From positions 487,001 through 551,000 of the forward strand of contig MCFH01000027.1 of assembly GCA_002104945.1 (NCBI GenBank): a stretch of DNA of 64,000 bases. The letters are read 5' to 3'. The notes under the pieces were generated by a model. That model saw only the letters and a program-made list of their open reading frames with translations, ran no database searches and was not told the origin of the DNA. The DNA comes from Piromyces finnis. Lineage: Eukaryota; Neocallimastigomycota; Neocallimastigomycetes; Neocallimastigales; Neocallimastigaceae. A program made the position numbers and the translations under genes. Of the stretch, positions 12,060 through 22,515 are shown one piece after another (within the stretch, counting starts at the first letter, position 1; each line of letters opens with the position of its first letter).

Positions 12060-12540
12060 AAGTTCAATGAACTCTGCAATTGGTATTGTGTTGGATTGAT
12101 CCCTACTTAATAAATTAAATGAAATAAAAAGAAAGTAACATCAAGGATCAGGTAGGATAATGTGATGTCCTCTAAACTCTCCCATCAGTTGTGTTTTCAT
12201 TCAAAGAAATACTAATATTGAATCCTGTGTACGGAATATTAGGAATGTTTCTTTGCCATATCAGTATGACAATCGGCACTCTTGATTTCATTAGGTATCT
12301 CACTAAACCTAATGAAAATGTAGCATCGCTGAGCTACTAATGATAGAAATTATTTTAGTAAGAAAACCCCCCACAAAACCCCCATCTACATATGGAACAT
12401 GAGACCCCCAATGAAATGTAAAGTTGTTCATTCAAATAACTTTGTTCTTCCATATCGATTTGTCGTTCATCCTAAGCTAAAGTTTCACCAAGAAGGAACG
12501 TACCCAAGAAACAGTAAAACTAGATATTTATTCCAATAGT
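12060..12540. other. GC-richer non-coding island with hairpins
   Basis: This stretch is markedly less AT-rich than its flanks but has no useful reading frame. It has three consecutive hairpins: TTTCATTAGGT pairs with ACCTAATGAAA (about 12287-12318), GTAGC pairs with GCTAC (about 12321-12338), and TACTAA pairs with TTAGTA (about 12336-12361). A T-run follows at about 12540-12553. It could be a structured RNA gene, a SINE or a relic of a transposon. I could match it to no snRNA, SRP, RNase P or tRNA signature. Confidence 0.35.
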
Positions 12541-12634
12541 TTTTTTTTTTTCTCTTTATTAATTTGTAAAAAAAAAAAAAAACACATGCATACATACACA
12601 TACACACATTCTAAGCTAATGTTCTATTACAACA

Positions 12635-12646
12635 TAAGCATTAGAT
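12635..12646. repeat. LINE target-site duplication, left copy
   Basis: TAAGCATTAGAT, identical to 14341-14352. It abuts the poly(A) end of the LINE. Confidence 0.88.
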
Positions 12647-14340
12647 CTTTTTTTTTTTTTTTTTTTTTTTTTTTACAGCATCAAATATTTTTAAACTTTA
12701 TTATTAATTTAATTAAAATTATAATACATGTAATAAAAAAAAATTAAAAATAAAAATAAAAAAATAGGTTTAAATAAACATAAATGAATAAAAATCGGGT
12801 ATAATGTATTCGAGTCATTTTAATTAAAGAAAGTCACTATGATACGAAAGTATAATAATTGTATCTGACTTCCAATGGGACACCGAGCCAAAGATTAAAA
12901 ATTTTTATCATGGGACAAAATTATGATCTCCATTGGTTGCGCTGGCCTTCCTGGCCTGTCTTATTGTTTCTTCAACATTGACGCTCTTGGATGTTGCTTC
13001 AAATCTTTTAAACATTGACCATTATTGGTCAATAACAAAAGGCATGAATTTTTGGTTAAAATTTTCGCTATTATCGTCAAGAATGGTGTGTTCCTTGGTA
13101 AGTGCCAGATTGAATCTGACACTTGCAAATTTCTTTCCATTCCCTTGAATTGTAATTGATATTGTTAAAACTTCTTCCCCCAAGAAGGAATTTAAATATT
13201 TTACTGCACACACTAGAATAATCATACACATTAATATTCACCGGATTATTAGAACTATTACTATCATTAACTAAATTATTATCTAAATTAGAATTATTAT
13301 CATCACTATTGCTATCATTACTAATATTATTATTTCTATTACTACTATTGTTATTATTACTATTATTGTTACTATTGTTACTATTACTATTAATATTATT
13401 GCTATCTCTACGGATATTAACATTTTCAATATTATTGATCGGACTCTTGAAATTACGTTGACTGAAAAAAAATTTAATAGCTGGACTATGGGAATTGTAA
13501 TGTGTAATACGGCGGATATCTCTAAATGTTGGATAATCTAATATCCAATGCTTAATACTTTGAACACCACACTTGCAACATGGACAGTAGTTAGGACAAA
13601 CTGGATCAACAAATTTTGCAGCTTTTACAACTCTAGCATCCAACTTGTATTCGCTTCTTGCTTTCAATAGTCAGTAGAAACCATAGGCAAACTCTGGGTA
13701 CTCATAGCATAATTTAATAAAAATCTTTAATTTCAATAAATTTATTATCATCATCGTATTGGGTTTTAGGGACTTTAAGAAGTCATCAAGTATCTTTCCA
13801 ATAAAAGTTTTTTTAACTGTTTTAACATCTCCATGCTTCTTTAATTTTTTATCAAGTGTCCTACTTGATTTGCACCATGTATATTTTCTAAATTTAGGAT
13901 TGTAATTGACAAGGTGTGTGAGATGATACAATTCGAGTTTTTTCCATTTGTTAAAACCTCTAACCTGAGCTAATGGCGCATTTGGCTGATAATGGAGGAA
14001 TATTCAAATCTTTTTGAGATAGAGTATAGAGATATAAACGATACAGCTTTATGAACTCCGGCAACCCATCGTATTCCTTTGTTAACATGCTTCTGAGCAA
14101 TCCTAGACCTAGCCTTGTTGGTTTCCAAATAATAAAAGTATGAAACACTGCTAATCACTTGCGAGTGAAGTACTAGCTTTTTGAAAGGAATATAGAAATA
14201 TATGGATCTCTTAAGAATTTACTAACTACGAAAAGTCTTTTCAAAACCTTGTTATTAAGAGCTTTAATAACTGGTTTAAGGGACAAATTCTTATTAAATG
14301 GAACACCAAAATAAGTATAGCAATCAATAGTTGGAATGGT
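12647..14340 (-). mobile_element. 5'-truncated, decayed LINE (non-LTR retrotransposon) insertion
   Basis: On the minus strand the insert starts at 14340 inside a reverse transcriptase region reading YTYFGVPFNKNLSLKPVIKAL (the Y-x-Y-L-G-x-P motif and thumb of LINE RTs). It continues through RT C-terminal text such as VISSVSYFYYLETNKARSR (about 14100-14160), frameshifted and stop-interrupted. A Cys/His knuckle follows, CPCCKCGVQSIKHW (about 13545-13585), then an Asn-rich low-complexity stretch (13240-13400), a short 3' UTR and a poly(A) tail (T-run 12648-12675 on the plus strand). Both ends are flanked by the same 12 bp, TAAGCATTAGAT, at 12635-12646 and 14341-14352. This is a textbook target-primed reverse transcription product, dead on arrival through 5' truncation. 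Confidence 0.9.
13077..13667 (-). pseudogene. LINE ORF2 C-terminal fragment with Cys/His knuckle
   Basis: The longest surviving frame of the truncated LINE (196 residues). It carries the knuckle CPCCKCGVQSIKHW followed by DYPTF, typical of the end of LINE ORF2, then a long Asn/Ser stretch and FKFLLGGRSF. A second overlapping frame, 13022-13231, continues with FLGEEVLTISITIQGNGKK, so a frameshift lies in the Asn-repeat/FLxG area. Fragments 13671-13931 and 13958-14345 hold preceding RT pieces in other frames. No endonuclease or RT catalytic FADD region is present, so it cannot make an active enzyme. Confidence 0.75.
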
Positions 14341-14352
14341 TAAGCATTAGAT
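14341..14352. repeat. LINE target-site duplication, right copy
   Basis: TAAGCATTAGAT, identical to 12635-12646. It abuts the truncated 5' end of the LINE. Confidence 0.88.
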
Positions 14353-14693
14353 TTGCGTAAATTAAAATTAGGTTGGTGGTAGTATATATATAAAAAAAGA
14401 AAACACACAAAAATAATTATTTTTATTAAAATTTATTATTTAAAAATTCTTTTATTTTTTATTGATGTTTATGGTCACAAATATTCTTGATTTTTTCTTT
14501 TTTAGAAAAAAAAAAAAAATTAACTTTAAACTAGTAAAATAAATAAATAATTGAAAATATATATAAAAAAAAAAATTTTTAAAATTTAAAAATTAATAAT
14601 AGTTCATTAATAAAAAAAAAAAAAAGATATTGGAAATAGAATTTTTTTTTTTTTTTTAATATATTTAAATATAATGATTTCTTCTTTTTTTTA

Positions 14694-14724
<31 letters not shown>

Positions 14725-15315
14725 TAGCTGTTATTAATAGATTATCTGTTATAATATATATTAATGATATGAAAAAAAAAAAAATAATAATAATAATAAT
14801 TGCTAGACTAGATAATTTGTATACTATGTATATTTTGTATATTGTGTGTATTATGTATATTAAATTATATATATAACAAAATATAAAAAAAATATTGACA
14901 AAGGTCAATATTTTTTTTATTTCATCTTGTTTGTTTTTCTTAAAGGTATCGTTAAACTTTCTTTTTTTTAAAAAAAAAAAAAGTTTAATTGTGTTTTGTT
15001 TTGTTTTTGGTATAATTATGATATCTTTTAAAATAGAAATAGAAATGAAATAATATTAAAAAAAAAAAAAGTATGTATATATATAAATTCTTATTTTCGT
15101 TCTATAAAATCCCAAATTTGCCCATAATTGTCTTTTTTTTATCTTTTTTTTTTAAAAAAAAAAAATAATATTCTATTCCAAAATAATAAATAAAAAAAAT
15201 TGATTTTATCTTTTTTTTTTTTTTTGGTTGGTTGGTTGGATATTGGTTGAATGAATGATTTACACTATTATTAATCAAAGATTGGTTATATATATATATA
15301 TATAAATGGTGAATT
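14353..15315. other. AT-rich intergenic region
   Basis: About 1 kb of A/T runs between the LINE and the 3' end of the casein kinase gene, with a TA run near 14705-14725. No coding exon seen. Confidence 0.7.
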
Positions 15316-18300
15316 TTAATTGATTTTAAATCTTTTTCTGGAATCGGTAGAGGATATATAATGATTATTAATTGTACAATTAATATGAGATTCCAAAAAT
15401 GATTTATAAGAAATCTTCTTAGAATGATGATCAATGGAAGAAAATGATAATTTCCTTTTCATAGGTAAAGCATCAGAGGTACAAAATTGATTTATTCTTT
15501 TGGTATCGTGACAAGGTATTAAATTTGTTGATGAGGTATTTTTTTGTTGTAATTCAAAGGAGGAAAAGGAAGAAAGGGAAGAATTGGAACATCTTGAAAA
15601 GGAGAATTTTTGGCAACTTGCTTTACTTGAATTTTCATGAGAAGATGGAGAGTTGGATGTTGTTGTCATTGTAGGTAATAAAGATATAGAAGAGATAGGA
15701 GAAATGGTTTGAAAAGGAGTAGAGGTATCCGAGGAAAGAGGATTTGGATCAAATTCTAAGGAAAGATTAATTTCTTTTGTATTCATTAAGCATTCTGTTG
15801 ATTCATGAGTGTGAACATTTGTGACCATAACATGTTTTTTGGATGAGTAGAATCAATAACAGTTTGTTGATTGGATGAATGATTAAATGGTATATTAATA
15901 TTATTACGATGGTTAGCATTTGAACGAAGATAGGCATTATTATTTAAAGGAGTAGATAATGACGCTATTGAATTAAAATTAGATAGAATAGTAGTAGGTT
16001 TATTCATAGTGCCCAAGTTTGAATTTAAAACAGAACTTTGTGATTTTTGAGTCACGAGGATGGGTTGAGGATAATCATGAGGTGGAGATGGAATTGTGGC
16101 TGTTGCTTGAATTGGAACATAAGCATGAGATGAGGATGAGGTTGTGACGGTTGCTTGAATTGGAACATAAGTATGAGATGAGGATGAGGTTGTGACGGTT
16201 GCTTGAATTGGAACATAAGCATGAGATGAGGATGAGGTTGTGACGGTTGCTTGAATTGGAACATAAGCATGAGATGAGGATGAGGTTGTGGCTGTTACAT
16301 GAATTGGAGATACAACGGTACTTGGATGAGTTCTATTTTGCTTAAGCATAGCTTCTATTTCCGTAGTACGTGGAGAAACCACGGTTTGTTTTTTACAAGG
16401 ACCATGCCAGCTTCTATCTGATTCATCGATAATATCTGGTTGATGATCATTAGACATACTTAACTTACGTTTTTTATCTCTTTTCCTTTTCTCAATCTCC
16501 ACACGCTTCAATTCCTTTTCCTTTTCCATTTGTTGACGTTTTGCCTTTTGTTCTTGGTGTAAACGAATACAGGCAATCCAATCAAAATCACCATCATCTT
16601 CTTGACCCATGTCCTTTAAAACTTGATCTAACAAACCACGAAGATAGTCGTAATCTGGTTTATCATAAAATCCCAATCCTCTAACATAATTCATATAATC
16701 CTTAAATTGAATAGGAAGGGTTTTACACAATTGATCAACGGTAATAACGGATTTAGTTCTACCAATAGACATGATCATTGCTTCGGGAGTTTTAGCTGTA
16801 ATACCCATCCATGGTAATCTTCCTCCGAACCATAAATACATTAAACAATAGCATAAGGCTTCCAAATCATCTCTTGGGGTTTGTTGATCACAGCGATGGG
16901 TATTTAAACTCATATATCTTGGTGTACCGCATGGGGGCTTCTTTTTATTAGGAACATGTTGATTCGTTATAGGATTTTTATAAAATTCAGAAAGACCAAA
17001 ATCAGCTAAATAAACGGTAGCTGCTGGTGTTCTTCCTTCAGAACCATCATGAAGGTATTCCTCTTCACCCTTTTTATATTTATTGGATATTGGTTTAGAA
17101 TAATCGATATAACCAATTAAAAAGTTTTCTGGTTTAATATCACGGTAGACAATACCACGTTCATGAACTTTTTCTAATCTTGTAAGAATTTGTTTTCCAA
17201 TCATACAAATCGTTTTCATGGTAAAACGACATTGACATAAACGGAATAAAGCTTCAATACTTGGACCCAATAATTCCATAATCATGACATTATTCTTTTC
17301 AAGACGTCCATAGTATAAAACTTTTGGCATGCCTTCTAAACCATATAATCGTTGATAGATAGCATATTCTTCTGCTAATTGCTTATTTCTATCTGAAATT
17401 CTTTCCGCCTTTACAGCAATAGGTTGACCAGTTTTTTCATTTATACCCTTAAAAATAGTACCACAATATCCTTTACCGATGGCCTGTTTAATATTATAAC
17501 CCTTGAGAATTTCTTTTATAGATTTTAATGAATCCACCTTCCATGCACTAATACTATCAGAATTATTATCTTTTTCGTAGGTTCTGTAAGTTTCTATGAT
17601 TGGATAATGATTTTCATTGGTCATAATTGAATTTTCTGGTTTTGGTTGAGTTTCTTCTGTTTCTCTGGTAGGACAACTACGCCATGCACTAATATCACTT
17701 TCCAAGAAAGATTTTTGAAAACGTGAATGGGAATGATTATCAGAATTTAATAATTCCATAGATGATTTAGAAGCATCTTTATTTTTTATCACGGATATAT
17801 CTTTATTTTTTGGGGTAAAGAAAGCAAATTCTTCGATAGAATTAAAACTATTTTTACGGCTACCAGAAGAACTTAGAGATATTATAGAAGTCAAAGAATT
17901 AATAGAATTTACAGATAAATTTTCTATTATTTCCAAATTATCTATATTATTTTCTTCTTCATCATTACAAAAAGGTTTATTTAATTTCTAATATAATGAA
18001 AAGAAAAAAAAAGAGGTTATTTTTTTTACGTTAGTAAAAATAGTTTATTTCAACGATAACATATAAATAAATAATGAATCAATTTACATTGTTGCTATAG
18101 TATTGAGATATCATATTATCTTTATTACGATTCTTATTTTTTATCACTGCCGTTGGATTATCCTAAATTTATATTTAGGAATTAAGAATGAGTGATCAAC
18201 TATTTATAATACTATTCATCTTTTTTCTATCTATACAACTATTTATAATACTATTCATCTTTTCTTTATCTATACAACAAATGTTGATTTCTTTATAAAT

Positions 18301-18831
18301 GTATATCTCTCTTCCTATCCATCCTTATTTTCTTATCCTTTTAAAAAAAAAAAGACTTTTTTTAATAGTTACCTTTATAAATTCAGTCCAAGCACTTTCT
18401 ATAACATTGTCATCCGCTACGGTCATTTTAATATCATTATCATTAAGTTTAATGTTAAATGAAAGGTCATCTTCATTTTCAGAGGAGGAGGAATGACCAG
18501 ATTCAAGAGGGAACTTTGATTGGGTAGTATAACTTGATTCAACGGATGGTAGAATATCATCCTTTAATTCTTTTTTTGTAGATTCAAAATCATCACTATC
18601 GGTTGTATCGGTATCATAAACATGGATCTCATTAAGTTGTTTTGAAGAGTCTCGACAAAGACAATAATCTCTATTTAACCTACTCTCTTCTTGTTTTTTT
18701 ATCTATAAAGTAATTTTTTTTAAAAAAAAAAAAAAAAAATTACTATGAATAAATTCTGAAATCAATTTAACTATTTTCTAATTTAAAAAACTTACTTGAG
18801 AAAAAGTTTGCCAAGCACTTTCTTCTGCCAT
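15316..18831 (-). CDS. Casein kinase 1 family Ser/Thr kinase (multi-exon)
   Basis: Exons: 18796-18831, 18373-18702, 18088-18162, and 15316-17987 with one break. The first three add 147 aa (start MAEESAWQTFSQ) to a long frame ending at 15786 (880 aa). An intron 15795-15907 (GTAATA..CAG, 113 nt) would instead join the frame ending at 15316, giving about 999 aa. The kinase domain (about 310-615) has the loop IGKGYCGTIFKG, the VKAE lysine, catalytic YRDIKPENFL (Asp about 426), ADFGLSEF (Asp about 476) and the CK1 hallmark GTPRYMSLNTH in place of APE. A charged insert of about 27 residues lies between catalytic loop and DFG. Four 16-residue repeats (SSSSHAYVPIQATVTT) span about 712-778. It resembles yeast Yck kinases but has no C-terminal prenylation or palmitoylation Cys. 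SAW motifs recur in the N-terminal arm. Confidence 0.93.
15834..15840 (-). promoter_or_regulatory. Candidate -1 slippery heptamer A-AAA-AAC
   Basis: In the zero frame of the kinase the codons CCA AAA AAC present A-AAA-AAC, a classical slippery site. A -1 slip here joins the 880-aa frame directly to the frame ending at 15316 (about 1037 aa). I see no strong stem-loop just downstream. An intron at 15795-15907 explains the frame change without slippage, so this is an alternative only. Confidence 0.2.
16095..16290. repeat. 48-bp in-frame tandem repeat (casein kinase tail)
   Basis: Four near-identical 48-bp units encode SSSSHAYVPIQATVTT with minor changes (one HT for HA, the last ATATIPSP). It is part of the kinase's disordered C-terminal region. 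Confidence 0.9.
18198..18278. repeat. Direct repeat in casein kinase intron 2
   Basis: Two copies of an approximately 42-bp unit beginning CAACTATTTATAATACTATT lie back to back inside the intron between exons 2 and 3. Confidence 0.75.
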
Positions 18832-20457
18832 TGTTGTTATCACACGTATAATATATTCTAAAATTAACTTTTTTTAAAAAAAAAAAAAAAAAACTGGTAT
18901 TATACAGAAAGGAACAAAGTAACGGATATCTTGATTTTTCTTATTCCTTTACATTACACATTATATAAAAACCCTGAGTAATTGGCTCTTACTATTTTTT
19001 AAAAAAATAAATTTATATAATATTTAAAAAAAAAAAAAAATTAGTTCTGTTGTTTTTTATTTAAACTATTTTTTAAATTTATAAATTATCTTGGCAAAAA
19101 AAATTTTTTAAACTATCACTAAAAAAAAGCTTTTTTAAAAGAATATATTTTTATTTGTAAATTGATTTATAGTTTTGAAGGGTTTTTTTTTTGTACTATT
19201 AAAATTTAATATTTTTTTTTCCATTAATATTATATAGTTATTTATTTGTTTTTTATATTATATTTATAGTTGCCATTTTTTTTTTAATCATGATGTTTTG
19301 ATTAATTTATTTCTATTAATATTTATATATATTTTTATTTTGACTATGTCATTGTTATTGCTTTATTTTCTTATATATTCCATTATTTCTAATATTATTT
19401 TTTTTAAACAAAAAATATTGTTATTAAATCAATACGATAGTGTTTTGTTATTTCAGGTATTTATTCCTATTTTTTTTTTTTTTTTAATTTCTTATTTAAA
19501 TTAAAACGAATAATTGATTTGTTTTATTTTTTTTTTTTTTTTTTGAGGTATTACACCAACATTGCTAAATAAATATATCAATGTATAAAAGTGTATATCT
19601 ACCTTGATAAAATTGAAATTTTAATTAAATAATAATATGGTTATTTCTTGTTTTCATACTAATTATATTATATTTCAATTTTCTTTTTTTTTAAAAAAAA
19701 AAAAGGTTTTTTTTTCTATTTTACTCGTGTTTAAAATATATATCTATATATAAAATAAAACTTTTTTTTTCAATGTATTACTAAATGATTGTATTTTAAC
19801 TACTTCTATAGAGAGAGAAAATGTTTTTTATTATAGTCAAAACTATAAACACTTTTTTTTTTAAAAAAAAAATAATATATATATATCTATATATAAAAAG
19901 GTGTTTTTTTTTTAAAAAAATAATAATTTTATTTTTCTTTTTTATTTCTTTTCATATACGTATATATATACAATTTACTTTTTTAAACTTTTCTAATAAT
20001 AATAAAAAAAAAAAAAATAAATAAGAAAAGTATTTAAAAAATAAAAAAAAAGAAAAAAAAACTTTTTTTATACAAATAAAATTATTTAAATTTTTTTTTA
20101 ATTTTTTTATTAATAAAGTTTTGACATATAAAAAAAAAAGGTTTTTTTTTATATTTTTGTTTTTTTTTAATTGAAAAAAAGGTTTTGTGTGTGCTTCTTT
20201 TTTTAATAAAAAATGCTGCCTTTCTCACTTTTTTTTTTTTTTTGAATGAAGGAATTAACGAAAACAAAAAAATAAAAATGGTGAAAAAAAAAAAAAAAAG
20301 GGAATAAGACAAAGTTTAAATAAAAAGAATGAAATTTAAAAAAAGATAAAAAATTGTTTATTAAAAAAAATAATAATAACAAAAACTTTAAAATTATTAT
20401 TAATAATAATAAAAAAAAAGACAATTAATATAAATTAATACACCATAAATTAAAAAG

Positions 20458-20700
20458 ATAAATAAATGAATGGATGACTAAATAAATAAATACTATTGAA
20501 GAATTATCAATAAAATAAATGAATGGATGACTAAATAAATAAATACTATTGAAGAATTATCAATAAAATAAATGAATGGATAAATAAATGACTAAATACT
20601 ATTGAAGAATTATCAATAAAATAAATGAATGGATAAATAAATGACTAAATACTATTGAAGAATTATCAATAAAATAAATGAATGGATAAATAAATAAATA
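20458..20700. repeat. About 60-bp tandem repeat, four copies
   Basis: The unit contains ATACTATTGAAGAATTATCA followed by AATAAATGAATGGAT. The first two copies carry GACTAAATAAATAAAT and the last two a shortened, rearranged form, showing step-wise duplication. Confidence 0.88.
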
Positions 20701-21244
20701 GTAAGATGATGATGAAATTTTTTGGGTATGACAAAATTTTAAATAGTATTAAATTTTAATATATGATAATTCATATATTAGAATATAGTTTAATTTTTAA
20801 TATTTGGAATATTTCTTATGAATATTCATTTTACTTCTATTTTTCCTTAGATTATTGATATTTTAAAATATATATTGAATTGTTAATTTTTTCTATATAT
20901 TGTAATGTATTTATAATATATTTATAGTTTATTTATAATTTATTTATAATTCTATCCATTAAATAAATTTTAAAATTATGAAATAGTTGTTAACCTTCCA
21001 CCACTAAAAATAGAGTATGATAATTAAGTTATAATATAGGTTAATATATTATTGAATAGTAATAATATATTGTTGTAATATTCATCGTTTAATTATAAAC
21101 AATGGTAAATTAAATTGGATGAATTCTAATTCATATATTATCCATATATTGTATTATAATGTAATATATTGTAGTAAAGTATGATAATTTAAAAAATCAT
21201 CCTCTTCAAAAAAAGATGAAAAAGTATGTAGCAAAACTTTCATC

Positions 21245-21336
21245 CAGATAAAAAGGTGGTGAATGTTTGATACTCTATAGCGGCATGGAGAAGTAAATAA
21301 AATTATTCACCACCACCACCACCACCATCTTATCTG
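21245..21336. repeat. Imperfect inverted repeat with a CAC microsatellite arm
   Basis: Left arm 21245-21264 (CAGATAAAAAGGTGGTGAAT) pairs with right arm 21305-21336, which begins ATTCACCACC and ends TTATCTG. The right arm has about seven CAC units where the left complement has two. The loop is about 40 nt. No coding potential. Confidence 0.5.
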
Positions 21337-22252
21337 TAAATATGCATAAAAGAAAAGGAAAATAATTGTAAGAATAACATTGACCTACAAATGACATCAT
21401 AAATAGAAAGAGAAGAGAACTCATAAATAAGGAGAAGAATGCAGCATCCATTCCTAAAATGATTTATTATAGGATTAAAGGAAAAAAAAAAAAGTTGATT
21501 TATGATAATTTAAAAAAAATGAATATCGTTTGACATTTTAAACTAAACCATTTAAATTTAAAATTAGATAAAAAAAACTCAAAGTTGTCTTTTTTTAATT
21601 GTTATCAAAAAAATAAACTAAAATTCTACTTGCCATCCACTATTTTTAGTGGTGACCTTTTTTGGTAAAATGAAAATTTAAATGAAATTTAGACAATATG
21701 CTATCTGTTATCTGTTTTTCATCTGCAAAAATAGACTTAATTTAATGCAATGTTGTGTTAATATGAAGGATACTTAATACTAGATAATACGAAATACTAT
21801 TTAATATTCGATACTACTACCTATTTAATACTAGATAATACTAGATAATACCACCTATTGAGTATTAAGTTATTCATATATTATAGAGTGTTCTTGGGTA
21901 GGAACAAAGTATTTAAAGAATACAATGAATCATCTTTTTTTTTTTTAATAAAAAAATTCTTTTTTATCGTAATCATCCAAAAAATTTTTTTAAATTTCTA
22001 TTTTTGATAATAAAAAAAAAGACAATATATGATAAAACCTAATCCTTTACTACATAGAATGAATTGAAAATGAGTGTAATGGAATATATTTATACCATAA
22101 ATTTATTCAATTAATTCTTATATTAAATTACATGTCTCCAATAATAAATTTTAATTCTAATTATTTTATAAAAATTAAACGATCATACGATTTTTAGGCA
22201 AAAGGATAAATAAAAAAGAAAAGAGTGCGTGGTGATTAGGCAATGAGGGTAG

Positions 22253-22257
22253 GATAC
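22253..22257. repeat. Copia target-site duplication, left copy
   Basis: GATAC directly before the left LTR, repeated at 28254-28258. Five bp is the usual size for copia integrases. Confidence 0.92.
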
Positions 22258-22493
22258 TGTCAGATAAATTTAGTTTACACTTAAATTTATTTATAAAACT
22301 ATTTGGGTTTTTATAATCTTTTATTTATTTATATTTATTTTATAATATAAATATTGTAACTTTCTTAAAATCTTTTTATTAAAAAATAACCAAAGAACAA
22401 AAAATGTAGTACAATATTAATTTATAATTTTATAAAATACAAATACATAAAAAATACATAAAATATTATTTTGGAATGTATTTTATTTTCACA
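22258..22493 (-). repeat. 3' LTR of copia element
   Basis: 236 bp, TG..CA ends on the plus strand, identical base for base to 28018-28253. Confidence 0.98.
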
Positions 22494-22503
22494 CTCCCCC
22501 AAA
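22494..22503 (-). other. Polypurine tract of copia element
   Basis: On the minus strand the sequence before the 3' LTR is CTTTGGGGGAG then TGTGAAAA. GGGGGAG is the plus-strand DNA primer site expected next to the 3' LTR. Confidence 0.85.
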
Positions 22504-22515
22504 GTTATAAATTCA

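Larger units (their letters stand above)
18832..22257. other. AT-rich intergenic region upstream of casein kinase
   Basis: About 3.4 kb between the kinase start and the copia element. It includes long T/A runs, a 60-bp tandem array (20458-20700) and an imperfect hairpin (21245-21336). No coding exon seen. The promoter of the kinase gene lies at its left end. Confidence 0.65.

Noticed and set aside
12933-13148. Plus-strand frame beginning MVALAFLACLIVSS
   Set aside because: Antisense to the LINE 3' end; the recognisable LINE text is on the minus strand.
14579-15434. Minus-strand frames of about 110 codons
   Set aside because: Dominated by Ile/Phe/Tyr/Lys from A/T runs in intergenic DNA; part of the second overlaps the kinase 3' end in another frame.
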